Positions 22,724-32,001 of a DNA stretch of 64,000 bases are shown here, piece by piece. Within the stretch, counting starts at the first letter, position 1; every line of letters begins with the position of its first letter. The notes beneath the pieces were generated by a model that was given only the letters and a program-made list of their open reading frames with translations, made no database searches and was not told the DNA's origin. A program made the position numbers and the translations under genes. Where the stretch lies: assembly GCA_964545715.1 (NCBI GenBank), contig CAZJHX010000051.1, positions 1 to 64,000 on the forward strand, read 5' to 3'. The DNA is from CAZJHX01 sp964545715. Lineage in GTDB: Bacteria; Myxococcota_A; UBA9042; GCA-2863065.

Positions 22724-23192
22724 TCGCGCTCTTGGCCAAGGCGTCAAACGCAACGGCTCGCCTGCTCCACTCGATCTCCTGATCATCGAGGCGCTCTGCG
22801 TCAACCGAGAAGCCCCCCGACCCCTGCAAGGTCGCGTGTTTGCCTGTGATCCGGGCGTTCTCGCGGCACTGTGCAGCCCGTCGCTTCAACTCGTCCGGGC
22901 CCAACCCGCCGAACGGGTCGAGCTCGGCGTCGTCCATCGCGGGCAGCGGTGGGAGCTGCCGCCATGCCTCATTGAAGTCGCGAGAAACAGCATCTTGCTT
23001 GGCTGTGGCCTCGTCTCCAAGGCTCTCCCTCAGCGTGGCAACCTCAGACCACAGCGCCTCGGAGCGGCGTTCGGCCCGCCCGGCCTCGCCAAAATCTCCG
23101 ACCCTGAAGCAGCTCTCGGCGTCAAAGTCGGCGTGCTCCGCTTCCTCGATGGCCTTCTGCAGTCGCCGCCGCCGCCGTTCCAAATCGCTCAT
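22710..23192 (-). CDS. Hypothetical helical protein
   Basis: A 160-residue charged protein with no signal peptide, no membrane segment and few hydrophobic stretches. Residues about 1-75 are Arg/Glu/Ala-rich and probably form a helical hairpin or coiled coil. A GAGGGGGG stretch precedes the ATG at 23192. Family not recognised; a cytoplasmic role is likely. Confidence 0.65.
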   Translation of the reverse strand: MSDLERRRRRLQKAIEEAEHADFDAESCFRVGDFGEAGRAERRSEALWSEVATLRESLGDEATAKQDAVSRDFNEAWRQLPPLPAMDDAELDPFGGLGPDELKRRAAQCRENARITGKHATLQGSGGFSVDAERLDDQEIEWSRRAVAFDALAKSATRSD

Positions 23193-23211
23193 GCTGGTAG
23201 CCCCCCTCGTG

Positions 23212-24651
23212 TCATGGCCAGGGCAGACACGTCTTCACCGCGCTGCTGGGCACCTGATAGGTGTTGCCCAGCGGCGTGATGTTCTTCGACGGCCACTCGA
23301 TCTCGAAGACGTCCCAATTCCAGTTGGTAGAGTCTAGGAACTGCGGTCCGAACTCGGCGATCTTGTTGCCGAAGTTGAAGACCTCCACCGTGGTGCTGGT
23401 CGAGGTCGAGTCCCCGAAGTCAAAGCTGTCTTTGTAGTAGTGGATTACGAACTTGTAGGTGCCCGGCTGGGGCTCCGAGATGTTGGTGTGCTCCGGGCCG
23501 TAGCCGTCGATGTCGTCCACGTCCAGGAATGGGTCGTCCTTCCAGTCGCCTTTGACGCCCCAGTCGGGGGCCGGGTTGCCGAAGTGGCAGTCGGTGTCGC
23601 AGTCGAAGAAGCTGCCGCCGGGCTCGATGAGGTGGCTGTCGATGTCGCACAGATCGGCGTCCCAGGAGACCTTGATGGTCAGGCCCAGCTCCTCGATGGG
23701 TGGGGCCACGCCGAGGCCCGAGACGTCGAGCTGCAACGTCGGCTCGTTGGGGTCGTCGGTGTGGAAGAGGAAGTAGCCGATGTCCGGCCCGGCCAGCAGC
23801 GGCGCGTAGGTCACGTTGATCGGCAGCGTGCCGCCTGGCGGCAGGGTCAGCGGCATGGGCGGCTCGGGGTCCACCTGCATCTCCTGCGACAGCTCGATGA
23901 ACAAGAAGTTCGAGCGGGTGATCTTGGTCAGCGTCAGGTCGGTGTCCTTGCCGCAGTTGACCAGCTCGGCGCTCAGGGTCTTGGTCTCGCCGCGCACGAC
24001 GGTGCCAAAGTTCAAGGCGCTCGGCTTGATGGCGGCGCACGGCTCCTTGGGGCCGTTGGAGCCCTTGAGGTGGCTGGACAGCGGCACCTCCAACACCGGG
24101 GTGGCCGGGTCTGTGGACTCGACCAGCAGCGTCCCGGTGCCGCCCTCGTTCTCGCTGAAGCTCACGATGGTGAACGAGTGCTTGCCCGGGTTCAGGGTCT
24201 TGGGCAGCGGCGGGATGCCGATGATGCCGAAGTCGGCTGAGCTGCCGGCCTTGAGCGAGACGCCGGTCACCGTCAGCGCCGCATTGCCGCCGTTGAAGAT
24301 GGTGAACTGGCGCGTCAGCAGCGCCGGCAGCGGCGAGAGGTACGAGAAGGTGTACTCGGGCGGGTCGACCTGGATCTTGGGCGCCTGGACCTCGGGCGTG
24401 TCGGGCTGCGCCGGGCCGGTGTCCTCGGTGGTGTTCGTGTCGGGCGGCGCGGAGGCGTCCGGGGTGGCGGTATCTGATGACTGCACGTCGGGCGTCGGGG
24501 TCGCGCCCGCGTCGTCTCCGGTGCCGAAGCCGGTGACTGCGGTCGTGGTGTCGGTGTCGTCGCCCGTGGTCGAGGACGGCGTGGGATCGTTGGGACAGCC
24601 CGTGGCCAGGAGAAGGGCAGTCGCCAAGTACAGCAAGCGTGGCCTGATCAT
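23212..24651 (-). CDS. Lipoprotein with choice-of-anchor-D (ASH-type) domains
   Basis: A 479-residue lipoprotein with signal MIRPRLLYLATALLLATGC. A Thr/Asp/Pro-rich linker of about 80 residues is followed by two immunoglobulin-like beta domains of the choice-of-anchor-D/ASH type (QFTIFNGGNAALTVTGVSL, LNFGTVVRGETKTLSAELVN). The C-terminal domain contains a DxDSHL-like segment (DLCDIDSHLIEPGG) and YGPEHTN, as in domains often found at the ends of myxobacterial surface proteins. No catalytic motif. Likely an outer-membrane adhesin or structural protein, which is inference. Confidence 0.8.
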   Translation of the reverse strand: MIRPRLLYLATALLLATGCPNDPTPSSTTGDDTDTTTAVTGFGTGDDAGATPTPDVQSSDTATPDASAPPDTNTTEDTGPAQPDTPEVQAPKIQVDPPEYTFSYLSPLPALLTRQFTIFNGGNAALTVTGVSLKAGSSADFGIIGIPPLPKTLNPGKHSFTIVSFSENEGGTGTLLVESTDPATPVLEVPLSSHLKGSNGPKEPCAAIKPSALNFGTVVRGETKTLSAELVNCGKDTDLTLTKITRSNFLFIELSQEMQVDPEPPMPLTLPPGGTLPINVTYAPLLAGPDIGYFLFHTDDPNEPTLQLDVSGLGVAPPIEELGLTIKVSWDADLCDIDSHLIEPGGSFFDCDTDCHFGNPAPDWGVKGDWKDDPFLDVDDIDGYGPEHTNISEPQPGTYKFVIHYYKDSFDFGDSTSTSTTVEVFNFGNKIAEFGPQFLDSTNWNWDVFEIEWPSKNITPLGNTYQVPSSAVKTCLPWP

Positions 24652-24731
24652 GGCGACAACCTACTCCAACAGATGACCCTGGCGCCATGGACTTGTGCGG
24701 TCTACCATGACGGTCGGACCATGGAGGGTCG

Positions 24732-25079
24732 GTGAAGCGTCTTCTTACGGATGTGCTGCGACAACCGCTGGTATTGGTGCTGGGCGTGTTGATCGGTATG
24801 TGGCTGGGCCACGTCGCGCACATGTTCGACAGCAAGGTCCAGGACGACGGCGATTATGCGGCCTCGGCCGGCGTGCCCAAGGCCTGGTGCGTGGTTGTGC
24901 CGGGGTGGGCCGAAGAGCGCTGCCCGGCCGGCTGGCAGCGCATGGATATCGCCCCCCAGAGCTCACTGAACTTCTGCTGCCGCGGTCGCGTCCCGCAAAG
25001 CGTCGTGTCCGACAACGAACTGAGACGCCCCGAGCTGCGCGATGGCAAGGGCCGCCACCTGGATATGCTGACCTGGTGA
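24732..25079 (+). CDS. Single-TM protein with Cys-containing periplasmic domain
   Basis: A 115-residue protein from GTG 24732, with GGAGGG upstream at good distance. One N-terminal membrane helix (LVLVLGVLIGMWLGHVA) precedes a small domain with C-VVVPGWAEERC and FCC. The TGA overlaps the GTG of the FKBP lipoprotein (GTGA), so the two are co-translated. Family not recognised. Confidence 0.68.
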   Translation: MKRLLTDVLRQPLVLVLGVLIGMWLGHVAHMFDSKVQDDGDYAASAGVPKAWCVVVPGWAEERCPAGWQRMDIAPQSSLNFCCRGRVPQSVVSDNELRRPELRDGKGRHLDMLTW

Positions 25080-25993
25080 GAATCCACATTCTTTTTGTCG
25101 CTGTTGCGATCGTCCTTGCCGGTTGTGGCGAGAAGAAAAACAAGACCACCGTCTCCGAGCCACCTGTTGTGGAGCCGGATCGGCCTGCGGAGAAGCCGCC
25201 TGAGCCGCAGCCGGCGCCCGAGCCCGAGGTTGCGCCCGAAGATCAGCCGATCAGCACCGATGCGCCCAAGGACGTGGCAGCGGCCCCTGCCGACGCGACC
25301 AAAACCAAGTCCGGCCTGGCCTGGAAGCAGACGCGCAAGGGAACCGGCACAAAACACGCCGGCAAAGACGACGTGGTCTGGGTGCACTACAACTCGTGGG
25401 CGCCCGATGGAAAGCTGAAGCAGAGCACCTACAAGAAGGGGCAGCCGCGCGTGCTGAAGATGGCCAAGGCCGTCAAAGGCTGGCGCGAGGCGATCTCGTT
25501 GATGGTGCCGGGCGAGCGGCGCCGCTATTGGCTGCCCAAGAAGCTGGCGTTCTCCCGCAGCAGGGCGCGTGGCAAGAAGGCGGGGCCGCGCGTGATCGAG
25601 TTCGACCTGGTCAAAGTGCTGTCGGCGCCCGCTGCGCCCCCGGATCTCAAGAAGCCGCCGAAGGGCGCCAAAAAGACCGGCTCGGGCCTGATCTACACCC
25701 AGCTGTCCCCCGGCATCGGCAAGGACAACCCGGGGCCCACGACTCAGGTGACGGTGCGCTACTCCGGGTGGACCAAAGACGGCCGCTGCTTTGATTTCAC
25801 ACCGGAGGACGAGACGCAGACCTTTGGCCTGGCGCGCGTGATCCCAGGCTGGACCGAGGGCATCCAGCTGATGGTCAAGGGGCAGAAGATGCGCTTTTGG
25901 ATCCCCAAGAAGATCGCCTACAAGGGCGAGGGCGGTAAGCCCGCGGGCCAGCTGGTCTTTGACGTGGAGCTGCTGGAGTTCGACAAGCCCTGA
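25076..25993 (+). CDS. Lipoprotein with two FKBP-type prolyl isomerase domains
   Basis: A 305-residue periplasm-facing lipoprotein (MRIHILFVAVAIVLAGC). A Pro/Glu linker runs to about residue 75, followed by two tandem FKBP folds. The first (about 75-185) has VVWVHYNSWAPDGK and SLMVPGERRRYWLPKKLAF; the second (about 205-300) has VTVRYSGWTKDGRCF, VIPGWTEGIQLMVKGQKMRFWIPKKIAY. FKBPs isomerise Xaa-Pro bonds and chaperone exported proteins. Several FK506-pocket positions look replaced in the first copy, so it may be non-catalytic. A far-upstream ATG is rejected because it would overlap the preceding gene and miss the signal peptide. Confidence 0.88.
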   Translation: MRIHILFVAVAIVLAGCGEKKNKTTVSEPPVVEPDRPAEKPPEPQPAPEPEVAPEDQPISTDAPKDVAAAPADATKTKSGLAWKQTRKGTGTKHAGKDDVVWVHYNSWAPDGKLKQSTYKKGQPRVLKMAKAVKGWREAISLMVPGERRRYWLPKKLAFSRSRARGKKAGPRVIEFDLVKVLSAPAAPPDLKKPPKGAKKTGSGLIYTQLSPGIGKDNPGPTTQVTVRYSGWTKDGRCFDFTPEDETQTFGLARVIPGWTEGIQLMVKGQKMRFWIPKKIAYKGEGGKPAGQLVFDVELLEFDKP

Positions 25994-26025
25994 GCGTGGT
26001 ACCGTCCGGGTACGGAGGGAAATCC

Positions 26026-28638
26026 ATGTCGACCCGGTTCACCGCGATGTGTCTCACATTGGTGCTGCTTTGCGGCTCTGCGCTCGCTGAAGCGCCGTCA
26101 CTGATCCGTGCCCAGGGCCGCCTGTCAGGCCAGGCCGACCAGCCCGTCGTGGACGGAAAGTACGGGGTCGTCGTCTCGCTGTACGCGTCCCAGATCGCGC
26201 CCGATCCCCTGTGGCAGAAGTCGTTTGTGGCCGTGGATGTCGTCGATGGGCTCTTCACGATCACGCTGGAAAAGAGCGACGCGGACGCCCCGCTGGGCGC
26301 CGGGGTGTTCGACGGTGAGCGCTGGCTCGGTGTGGCTGTTGAAGGCGATCCCGAGCTGACCCGCACGCGGTTTGTGAGCGTGCCGTACGCTTTGCGCGCG
26401 TCGGTTGCCGAGGGGCTCGCCTGCTCCGGCTGCGTCGGCGCCGCCCAGCTGTCGGATGCCTCGATCGGGGCCGCCCAGCTGGCTGATGGCGCGGTCACGC
26501 TGGCAAAGCTGGGCGCCAAGTGCGCACAGGGTCAGATCCTGCAGACAACCGCCGGCGGCTGGAGCTGTGCCGACGCGCCGTCTCCCGTCATCGTGGCCGG
26601 CGCCGAGCCTGCGTGCGGGGCGGACGATGCTGGCGCCCTGTGGCTCGACACTTCGGCAGCCGTCGCGGTCCTGTCCGCCTGCGACGGCAACGGGTGGGTC
26701 AACGTCAGCGTGCCGGTGCCGTCCGCTCCGACCAACCTCAGCGCCGGCGCCGCGGGGGCTGCCGAGATCGTGCTGACGTGGGACCCGAGCGCTACCGCGG
26801 TGGCCTACACGGTGTCGCAGGGGCTGGACGTGGGGGGGCTGGCCCCGGTTGCAAACGGCGTGACGGCCACGACGTACACCGCCCAGGGCCTCAAGCCCAA
26901 GACCCAGTACTTCTTTCAAGTCTCCGCGACCAACTCGACGGGCGCGTCGCCGCCCTCTAACACGGCGACCGCAACGACCACCGCCGGTGACGTGGGTGGG
27001 GGCATCGACGGCGACCTGTCGCCCATCGGCGCCTACGACATCCTGACCCAGAAGGGCGGCTCGATGCGCGCGGGCACCGCCCCGGACGGCGTGGCTTATC
27101 GTGTTATCACCAACCCGATCACCAATCTCATCCAGTTGAGCGGGGCCCCAACCGGTCTGGCGGCCGGGGACCGCATTCTGCTGATCAACCTGCAGGGCAT
27201 CGACAGCGACAACGGCGACGTCGGCAACTTCGAGATCCTGGACGTCACGGGCACCACCGGAAACGCCGTGCAGGTCGCCGCGGCGCCGGTCCGGTCTTAC
27301 GACGGCAAGAGCTTTGACGACCAGTCCGTCGTGGTGCAGCGCGTGCCCCAATACAACAACGTCACGCTCAACGCCGGCGACACGGTCACGGCGTCGGGTT
27401 GGGACAAGCTGGCGTCTCACACGGGCGGCACCGTTTACACCGGCGTCGTCGCCATGCTGGTGGCGGGCACCCTGAATGTGGAGGCGGGCGGGTCGGTCGA
27501 CGTCTCCAAGCGGGGCTTTCGCGGCGGACAGAGCGGTGGCGCGGGACCCGAGGAGGCCACCTCCAAGAACGTGGTCACCGGGGGCTCAAACGGCGCTGCG
27601 GGCGTGAAGACCGGCACGGGCGCGAAAGGGGTCAAAGGCGTTGCCGGCGGCGCGGGACCGGCAGGCACGGGCAAAGGCGGCTCGGGAGGCTCGGTCGCGG
27701 CGGGCGGCACCGGCGGTGTCGGGGCGCACGGCGGCGGCTCGGGCGGCTCTCACTACTTCGGCTCGGGCGGCGGCGGCGGCGGCACGTCTCGAAGCGGCGT
27801 GAACCCGTCGTCCGAGACGCGCTTCATGCTGGGCGGCGGTGCGGCGCAGGGCGGTGGCGGCGGCGCGGGTCCGGGCGGTGGCGGCGGCTCGTTCAACGGC
27901 GCGGGCGGCACCTTCAGCGGCGGCCAGGAGGGCGGCAACGGCAGTAACGGGGAGCCCGGTGGCGGCTTGATCTTCATCGTCGCCAACGAGCTCACGGGCG
28001 CGGGCGCGCTGCTGGCTACGGGCGGCAAGGGCGGCAGCGGTGGCGGTGGAGCGACGGGCAACGGGTCGCGCAGCACGCACAAGGGCAGCGGCGGTGGCGG
28101 TGGCGGTGGCGCCAACGGAGCGGCGGGCGGCACCATCGTGGTTCAGTACGCCACCCAGGCGTGGAACGGCACGGCGCAGGCTGACGGCGGGCCGGGCGGC
28201 GGCGGCGGTGGTGGCGGTGGCGTGCCCAATCAGCACAACCCGTCAGCCAGCGGAGCGGGTGGCGGCGGCGCCGGGGGCGGCGGCGGCGGCGGTGGCGGCG
28301 ACGCCAACAACGCCGCCGGCTGCAAGGGCGGCAACCCGGGCCGCCCGGGCGCGTGCACGGCGGCCGGCGCGGGCAACCGTGGCGGCGGCGGTGGCGGCGG
28401 CAACGGAGGCTCGGGCGGTGCGGGGAACCAGGGCGGGATCTCGTCGCAGTCCAGCAGCTGCGGCGGCGACCAGCACGGCAAGGCGGCGTCGGGGTTGAAC
28501 GGCGGCGATGGCGGGCGCGGCAGCTGCGGGGACAACGGCTCCAAGTGCGGTGACGACTGTAACTACGCGGCCGGCTCCGGTGGCGGCGGCGCCGGCGGTA
28601 AGGGCGTCTCCGGTCAGGTACAGCTCTCGCCGCTGTAG
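26026..28638 (+). CDS. Secreted FN3 protein with very long Gly-rich C-terminus
   Basis: An 870-residue exported protein; GGAGGGA lies just upstream of the ATG at 26026. Signal peptide MSTRFTAMCLTLVLLCGSALA. The N-terminal domain reads IRAQGRLSG and FVSVPYALRA, typical of proteins with tail-fibre-like modules. It is followed by one fibronectin type III domain (about 240-325, APTNLSAG to TATATTTAG), a beta-rich region, and about 370 residues dominated by Gly with Ala and Ser (residues about 500-865), reminiscent of PE-PGRS proteins. Likely a surface or matrix protein. Its last 25 bases overlap the convergent peptidase gene. Confidence 0.82.
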   Translation: MSTRFTAMCLTLVLLCGSALAEAPSLIRAQGRLSGQADQPVVDGKYGVVVSLYASQIAPDPLWQKSFVAVDVVDGLFTITLEKSDADAPLGAGVFDGERWLGVAVEGDPELTRTRFVSVPYALRASVAEGLACSGCVGAAQLSDASIGAAQLADGAVTLAKLGAKCAQGQILQTTAGGWSCADAPSPVIVAGAEPACGADDAGALWLDTSAAVAVLSACDGNGWVNVSVPVPSAPTNLSAGAAGAAEIVLTWDPSATAVAYTVSQGLDVGGLAPVANGVTATTYTAQGLKPKTQYFFQVSATNSTGASPPSNTATATTTAGDVGGGIDGDLSPIGAYDILTQKGGSMRAGTAPDGVAYRVITNPITNLIQLSGAPTGLAAGDRILLINLQGIDSDNGDVGNFEILDVTGTTGNAVQVAAAPVRSYDGKSFDDQSVVVQRVPQYNNVTLNAGDTVTASGWDKLASHTGGTVYTGVVAMLVAGTLNVEAGGSVDVSKRGFRGGQSGGAGPEEATSKNVVTGGSNGAAGVKTGTGAKGVKGVAGGAGPAGTGKGGSGGSVAAGGTGGVGAHGGGSGGSHYFGSGGGGGGTSRSGVNPSSETRFMLGGGAAQGGGGGAGPGGGGGSFNGAGGTFSGGQEGGNGSNGEPGGGLIFIVANELTGAGALLATGGKGGSGGGGATGNGSRSTHKGSGGGGGGGANGAAGGTIVVQYATQAWNGTAQADGGPGGGGGGGGGVPNQHNPSASGAGGGGAGGGGGGGGGDANNAAGCKGGNPGRPGACTAAGAGNRGGGGGGGNGGSGGAGNQGGISSQSSSCGGDQHGKAASGLNGGDGGRGSCGDNGSKCGDDCNYAAGSGGGGAGGKGVSGQVQLSPL

Positions 28639-30410
28639 CGCCGGCGCCAGACCAGCAGCGGACACAAAAGCAGCAGCCAGAGTTGGCCGCCCCGGGGCGC
28701 TCCGCGGGCGGTCGCGCACCCACCCGTCTCACGGCCGCTTTGGCTTGTCACCACGGACTCCGCGGCGGCAACGTCGGGAGCCGGGTCCGGCTCTAAGACG
28801 GTCCAGGTGTCGGGTCGCGCGTCCGTGGTGGACACATCCGGTGCGATGGAGCCGGCGTCTGCGGCTTCCCCAGGATCCGGGCACCGGTGGCTCAGAGGAC
28901 ACGGGACGGTCTGCACTTCATGTGTTTCCACGCCGTCGGCACATACGGCGCGCGCCATGCCCTGACGACCCTCGTGACTGCACCGGCCCAGCTCGACGCA
29001 GGGCCCAACGTCAATCCAATCCTGAATGACAAGCCCGTCCGTATCTCGGGTGCAGGCGGCCACCTCGGTCGTGATCTCCGCCACGCAAGTTGCGATCTTG
29101 TCGTCTCCATCGCAGGCGTAACTCCAGCACTTGCGCACCTGGGACCCGGTCTCAGCGCAGGCGTCTGCAAACCCGCCGCATGGGGCAAAGTCCTCGCAAT
29201 AACTGGCACCTTCGCAGCCAGCCGAATCACAGGCTTGCAGGCACGGATTGTGGTCCTCCAGATCGAACGCGCGCGCCAGCATCAGCGCCGCCTGCTCGCG
29301 GGTCAGCGGATCGGCGGGACAGAACAGGCCGGGCCCACATCCGGTCGTGACGCAGTAATCCGCCAGGGTCTCGATGTACGGATAGGACCACTTGAACTTG
29401 TCGATGTCCGTAAACGACGGCGTTGGCGGGCTCACCTGCGGCCAGCCCAGGGCCTCCACGATGAACTTGGCGGCCTGCTCGCGTGTGACGGGGTCTTCGG
29501 GGCAGAAGGTCGTGGGCGTGCAGCCGGTGGTGATGCCCAGCTCTTTGGCCTTTTCGACGTACTTGAAGAACCAGGCCGCCTTCGGCACGTCCGTGAAGCT
29601 GGAGACGGCGGGCGTGGGCACCGCTACCCCCAGCGCGCGGACGATGAAGGTCACCATCTGTGCGCGGGTCGTCACACAGCCCGGACAGAACAGCGGCGGA
29701 TCCGGCTGGCAGCCGGTGGTGATTCCCACGGCCGCGATGGCGTCGATCGCCGTGGCGAACGTGCTGGTCGGCAGCACGTCCTTGAACGCCGAGCCCTCCG
29801 CGCCGGGGACCGCCGCCGGCGTGCACACCAGCGACGTCTCGGACTCGCCGCCGGGATCGCACGGACCGACATAGTTTCCCGGCGTCACGTACGCCCAGTG
29901 CCACGGCTCCGGCGGGTTGTACGTGTCCTGAAAGCCGAAGAGGGGCCCGTGCGCGCTGTAGCCTCCCAGACCTTTCAGCCACTTGTAGGTGGCGTTTTTT
30001 CCCTTGTTGGTCTGGACGTCTACCGCGTTGCCTTTCTGATGCTTGCTGGTGCCTGGAAAAGCGGCCGGAGCGCAGCTGGAGCATCCGGGCGGGCAGCCGT
30101 CGTCGGTCTTGCCCTTGTGGCAGTCGTACAGCTTCTTTTGCTGCGCCATGGTGCGAAACGCGCTGACCAGCACCATGTTGACGCCGTCCGCTTTGGCGGC
30201 CAGGTACATCTGGTAGTAAGCGCGTGCCGTGTCGACCTGGATGGGCTTGCCGCCGATCGTGATGACGGTCAGGTCATACGGCAGGTCGACGCCCTTGTAC
30301 CCGGTGACGATCTTCTCGGTGCAGTCGACCTCCAGCCCATTGATCAGCTTGGCGTCGGCGGTGCCGGCGACCAGGATCAAGGCGGCGGTCAGTCCATTGA
30401 ATCGGGTCAT
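28614..30410 (-). CDS. VanY-like M15 carboxypeptidase with SLH repeats and MYXO-CTERM anchor
   Basis: A 598-residue exported protein. After the signal (ALILVAGTADA) comes an M15B D-Ala-D-Ala carboxypeptidase domain with zinc motifs SKHQKGNAVDV and EPWHWAY. Residues about 205-375 hold three SLH-like repeats (FTDV..., GITTGC, TREQAAKFIVEALG), each with extra Cys. A Cys-rich region follows. The C-terminus, GGCATAR then a hydrophobic segment LWLLLLCPLLVW and RRR, is a MYXO-CTERM-like sorting signal. It would trim peptidoglycan stem peptides while attached to the envelope. The start overlaps the RluA-family stop (ATGA). Confidence 0.88.
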   Translation of the reverse strand: MTRFNGLTAALILVAGTADAKLINGLEVDCTEKIVTGYKGVDLPYDLTVITIGGKPIQVDTARAYYQMYLAAKADGVNMVLVSAFRTMAQQKKLYDCHKGKTDDGCPPGCSSCAPAAFPGTSKHQKGNAVDVQTNKGKNATYKWLKGLGGYSAHGPLFGFQDTYNPPEPWHWAYVTPGNYVGPCDPGGESETSLVCTPAAVPGAEGSAFKDVLPTSTFATAIDAIAAVGITTGCQPDPPLFCPGCVTTRAQMVTFIVRALGVAVPTPAVSSFTDVPKAAWFFKYVEKAKELGITTGCTPTTFCPEDPVTREQAAKFIVEALGWPQVSPPTPSFTDIDKFKWSYPYIETLADYCVTTGCGPGLFCPADPLTREQAALMLARAFDLEDHNPCLQACDSAGCEGASYCEDFAPCGGFADACAETGSQVRKCWSYACDGDDKIATCVAEITTEVAACTRDTDGLVIQDWIDVGPCVELGRCSHEGRQGMARAVCADGVETHEVQTVPCPLSHRCPDPGEAADAGSIAPDVSTTDARPDTWTVLEPDPAPDVAAAESVVTSQSGRETGGCATARGAPRGGQLWLLLLCPLLVWRRRYSGESCT

Positions 30411-31888
30411 GCGAACGGCTCCTCAGACTCGAAGTGTAGCCGCTCTCCGGTGGCGGGGTGCTCAAAGGAGAGGGCGGCAGCATGAAGCATCAGGCGGTCG
30501 GCAGCGTCGGGGTCGCCGTACAGCCGGTCACCGGCGATGGCATGCCCGAGCCCGTCCGGATGCGCGCAGTGGACTCGGAGTTGGTGCGTGCGTCCCGTCC
30601 GCGGCCAGAGCGTGACGCGCGTTTGATCGGTGCGCTCATAGCGCGTGACGGCGGGCTTTCCGTCGACGGCAACGACCTGTCGGGGACGATCGCCCCGATC
30701 CGCGCGCAATGGTAGCTCGATCGTCCCTTCCGGCGCGGCGGGATGACCGCTCAGGATCGCCGCGTATCGCTTTGCCACCTGGCGCTGCTCGAACTGCGCG
30801 GACAGCGCCCGCTGTGCGTCGGTGGTAAGCGCCAGCACCATCAGCCCGGACGTGTCCATGTCCAGCCGATGGACCGGCAAAACCGTCACGTCCAGCCGCC
30901 GGGTCAGCCGCGTGACGACGCAGTCTCGCCCCGTCGCCCCGCGCCCGGGCACGGACAGGAGCCCATGCGGCTTGTCGACCACGATCAGGTGCGCGTCGCG
31001 AAACAGCACCTCCACGTCTCGGGACGGGCCGGGCGGGACAAACGAGGCAGCAGGCCGGTCGATGCCGCACAGCAGGTGGCCCATGATCGGGATGCAGCGG
31101 TCCGTACACGCCCCATAAAACACGCCCGGCGCGCGCCCGCCGTCCGCCGGTGCCGGCCCCCACCAAAACTCCGCGAGTCCTGTCGGCCGGAGACCGCGGC
31201 GTGCCGCCTCCTGCAACAGCTTCGGCGCGCAGCACTCGCCCGTGCCGGTCGGGATGCCGTCCGGTCCAAATGCCGCCTGCAGCGCGACGGGCTCGCCGGC
31301 CAGGTTCGCCAGCTCGGTCGCCCCGTGCATCTCAGCCTGCAGCGCCCGAGACAGCTGTTTGCGCTCGGTCCGCAGCGCCTGGACGCGCGCCTGATGGTCC
31401 ACGACCTCCGCGTCCAGCGGGCCCAGCGCGTCTGCGCGCTCCGCTTTCAGCCGTCTCATCTCCATCCCGTCGCGGCGACTCTGCTCGTCAAGGCTCTCCT
31501 GTGGGCCGCCCGCCTGCCGTGCGCGGTGCCGGTCCGCCTTTCGTGCACGGTGCGTGGCGTCCAGGGCGCCCACTCGCGCGGCAAAACCAGCCCGTGCCTC
31601 CTCACGCTGAGGTGTCGGATCGTTCTCGGCCAGCCGCTCCAGCTCGACCCGAATCGCGGTCAGCCGCGCCAGCGTACGCCGCTCCGACGCCTCGACAGCC
31701 GCGGGCAGCGCGGGCAGCGGCGCCCATCCCTCCAAGCCCTGCGCGCCGTCCATCCGACCCGAAAAGGCCTGCAGCGTGACGGTCTCGTCGTGATGATCGC
31801 GCCCGACCAGCACCCCGTACATCTTGCCTTCACCAGTCAGCGCGCCGCCGGTCTCGAACCCGGCCATCAGCGCGCGCGCAGCGGCCAC
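30407..31888 (-). CDS. RluA-family pseudouridine synthase, large form; true start uncertain
   Basis: A 493-residue (at least) enzyme of the large RluA subgroup, with a helical N-terminal half and the synthase domain at about residues 285-490. The catalytic motif is VHRLDMDTSGLMVLA (Asp), followed by RTGRTHQLRVH. GTG 31888 is the first recognised start codon, but high-GC3 coding and a CEHCGRTH zinc-like motif continue in frame upstream to about 31966, where no ATG, GTG or TTG exists. The gene may begin at a non-standard codon or carry a small indel. RNA target (rRNA or tRNA) unknown. Translationally coupled to the M15 peptidase gene. Confidence 0.82.
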   Translation of the reverse strand: MAAARALMAGFETGGALTGEGKMYGVLVGRDHHDETVTLQAFSGRMDGAQGLEGWAPLPALPAAVEASERRTLARLTAIRVELERLAENDPTPQREEARAGFAARVGALDATHRARKADRHRARQAGGPQESLDEQSRRDGMEMRRLKAERADALGPLDAEVVDHQARVQALRTERKQLSRALQAEMHGATELANLAGEPVALQAAFGPDGIPTGTGECCAPKLLQEAARRGLRPTGLAEFWWGPAPADGGRAPGVFYGACTDRCIPIMGHLLCGIDRPAASFVPPGPSRDVEVLFRDAHLIVVDKPHGLLSVPGRGATGRDCVVTRLTRRLDVTVLPVHRLDMDTSGLMVLALTTDAQRALSAQFEQRQVAKRYAAILSGHPAAPEGTIELPLRADRGDRPRQVVAVDGKPAVTRYERTDQTRVTLWPRTGRTHQLRVHCAHPDGLGHAIAGDRLYGDPDAADRLMLHAAALSFEHPATGERLHFESEEPFA

Positions 31889-32001
31889 GGCCTCGGCGCT
31901 GCGGTCCAGCCGATGGGTGCGTCCGCAGTGCTCGCAGTGGCCCTCGTAGGCGTATGGCGGCGGATGATCGATGCGCCATCCTATCTGATACAGTCCCGAC
32001 C

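Noticed and set aside
24695..25075. Upstream extension of the FKBP lipoprotein
   Set aside because: It would overlap the single-TM gene in another frame and place the lipoprotein signal inside the protein.
27500..28630. Gly-rich region as a frameshift artefact
   Set aside because: The frame is uninterrupted and keeps FN3 and signal peptide upstream; the opposite frames show only Pro/Arg/Ala mirrors.
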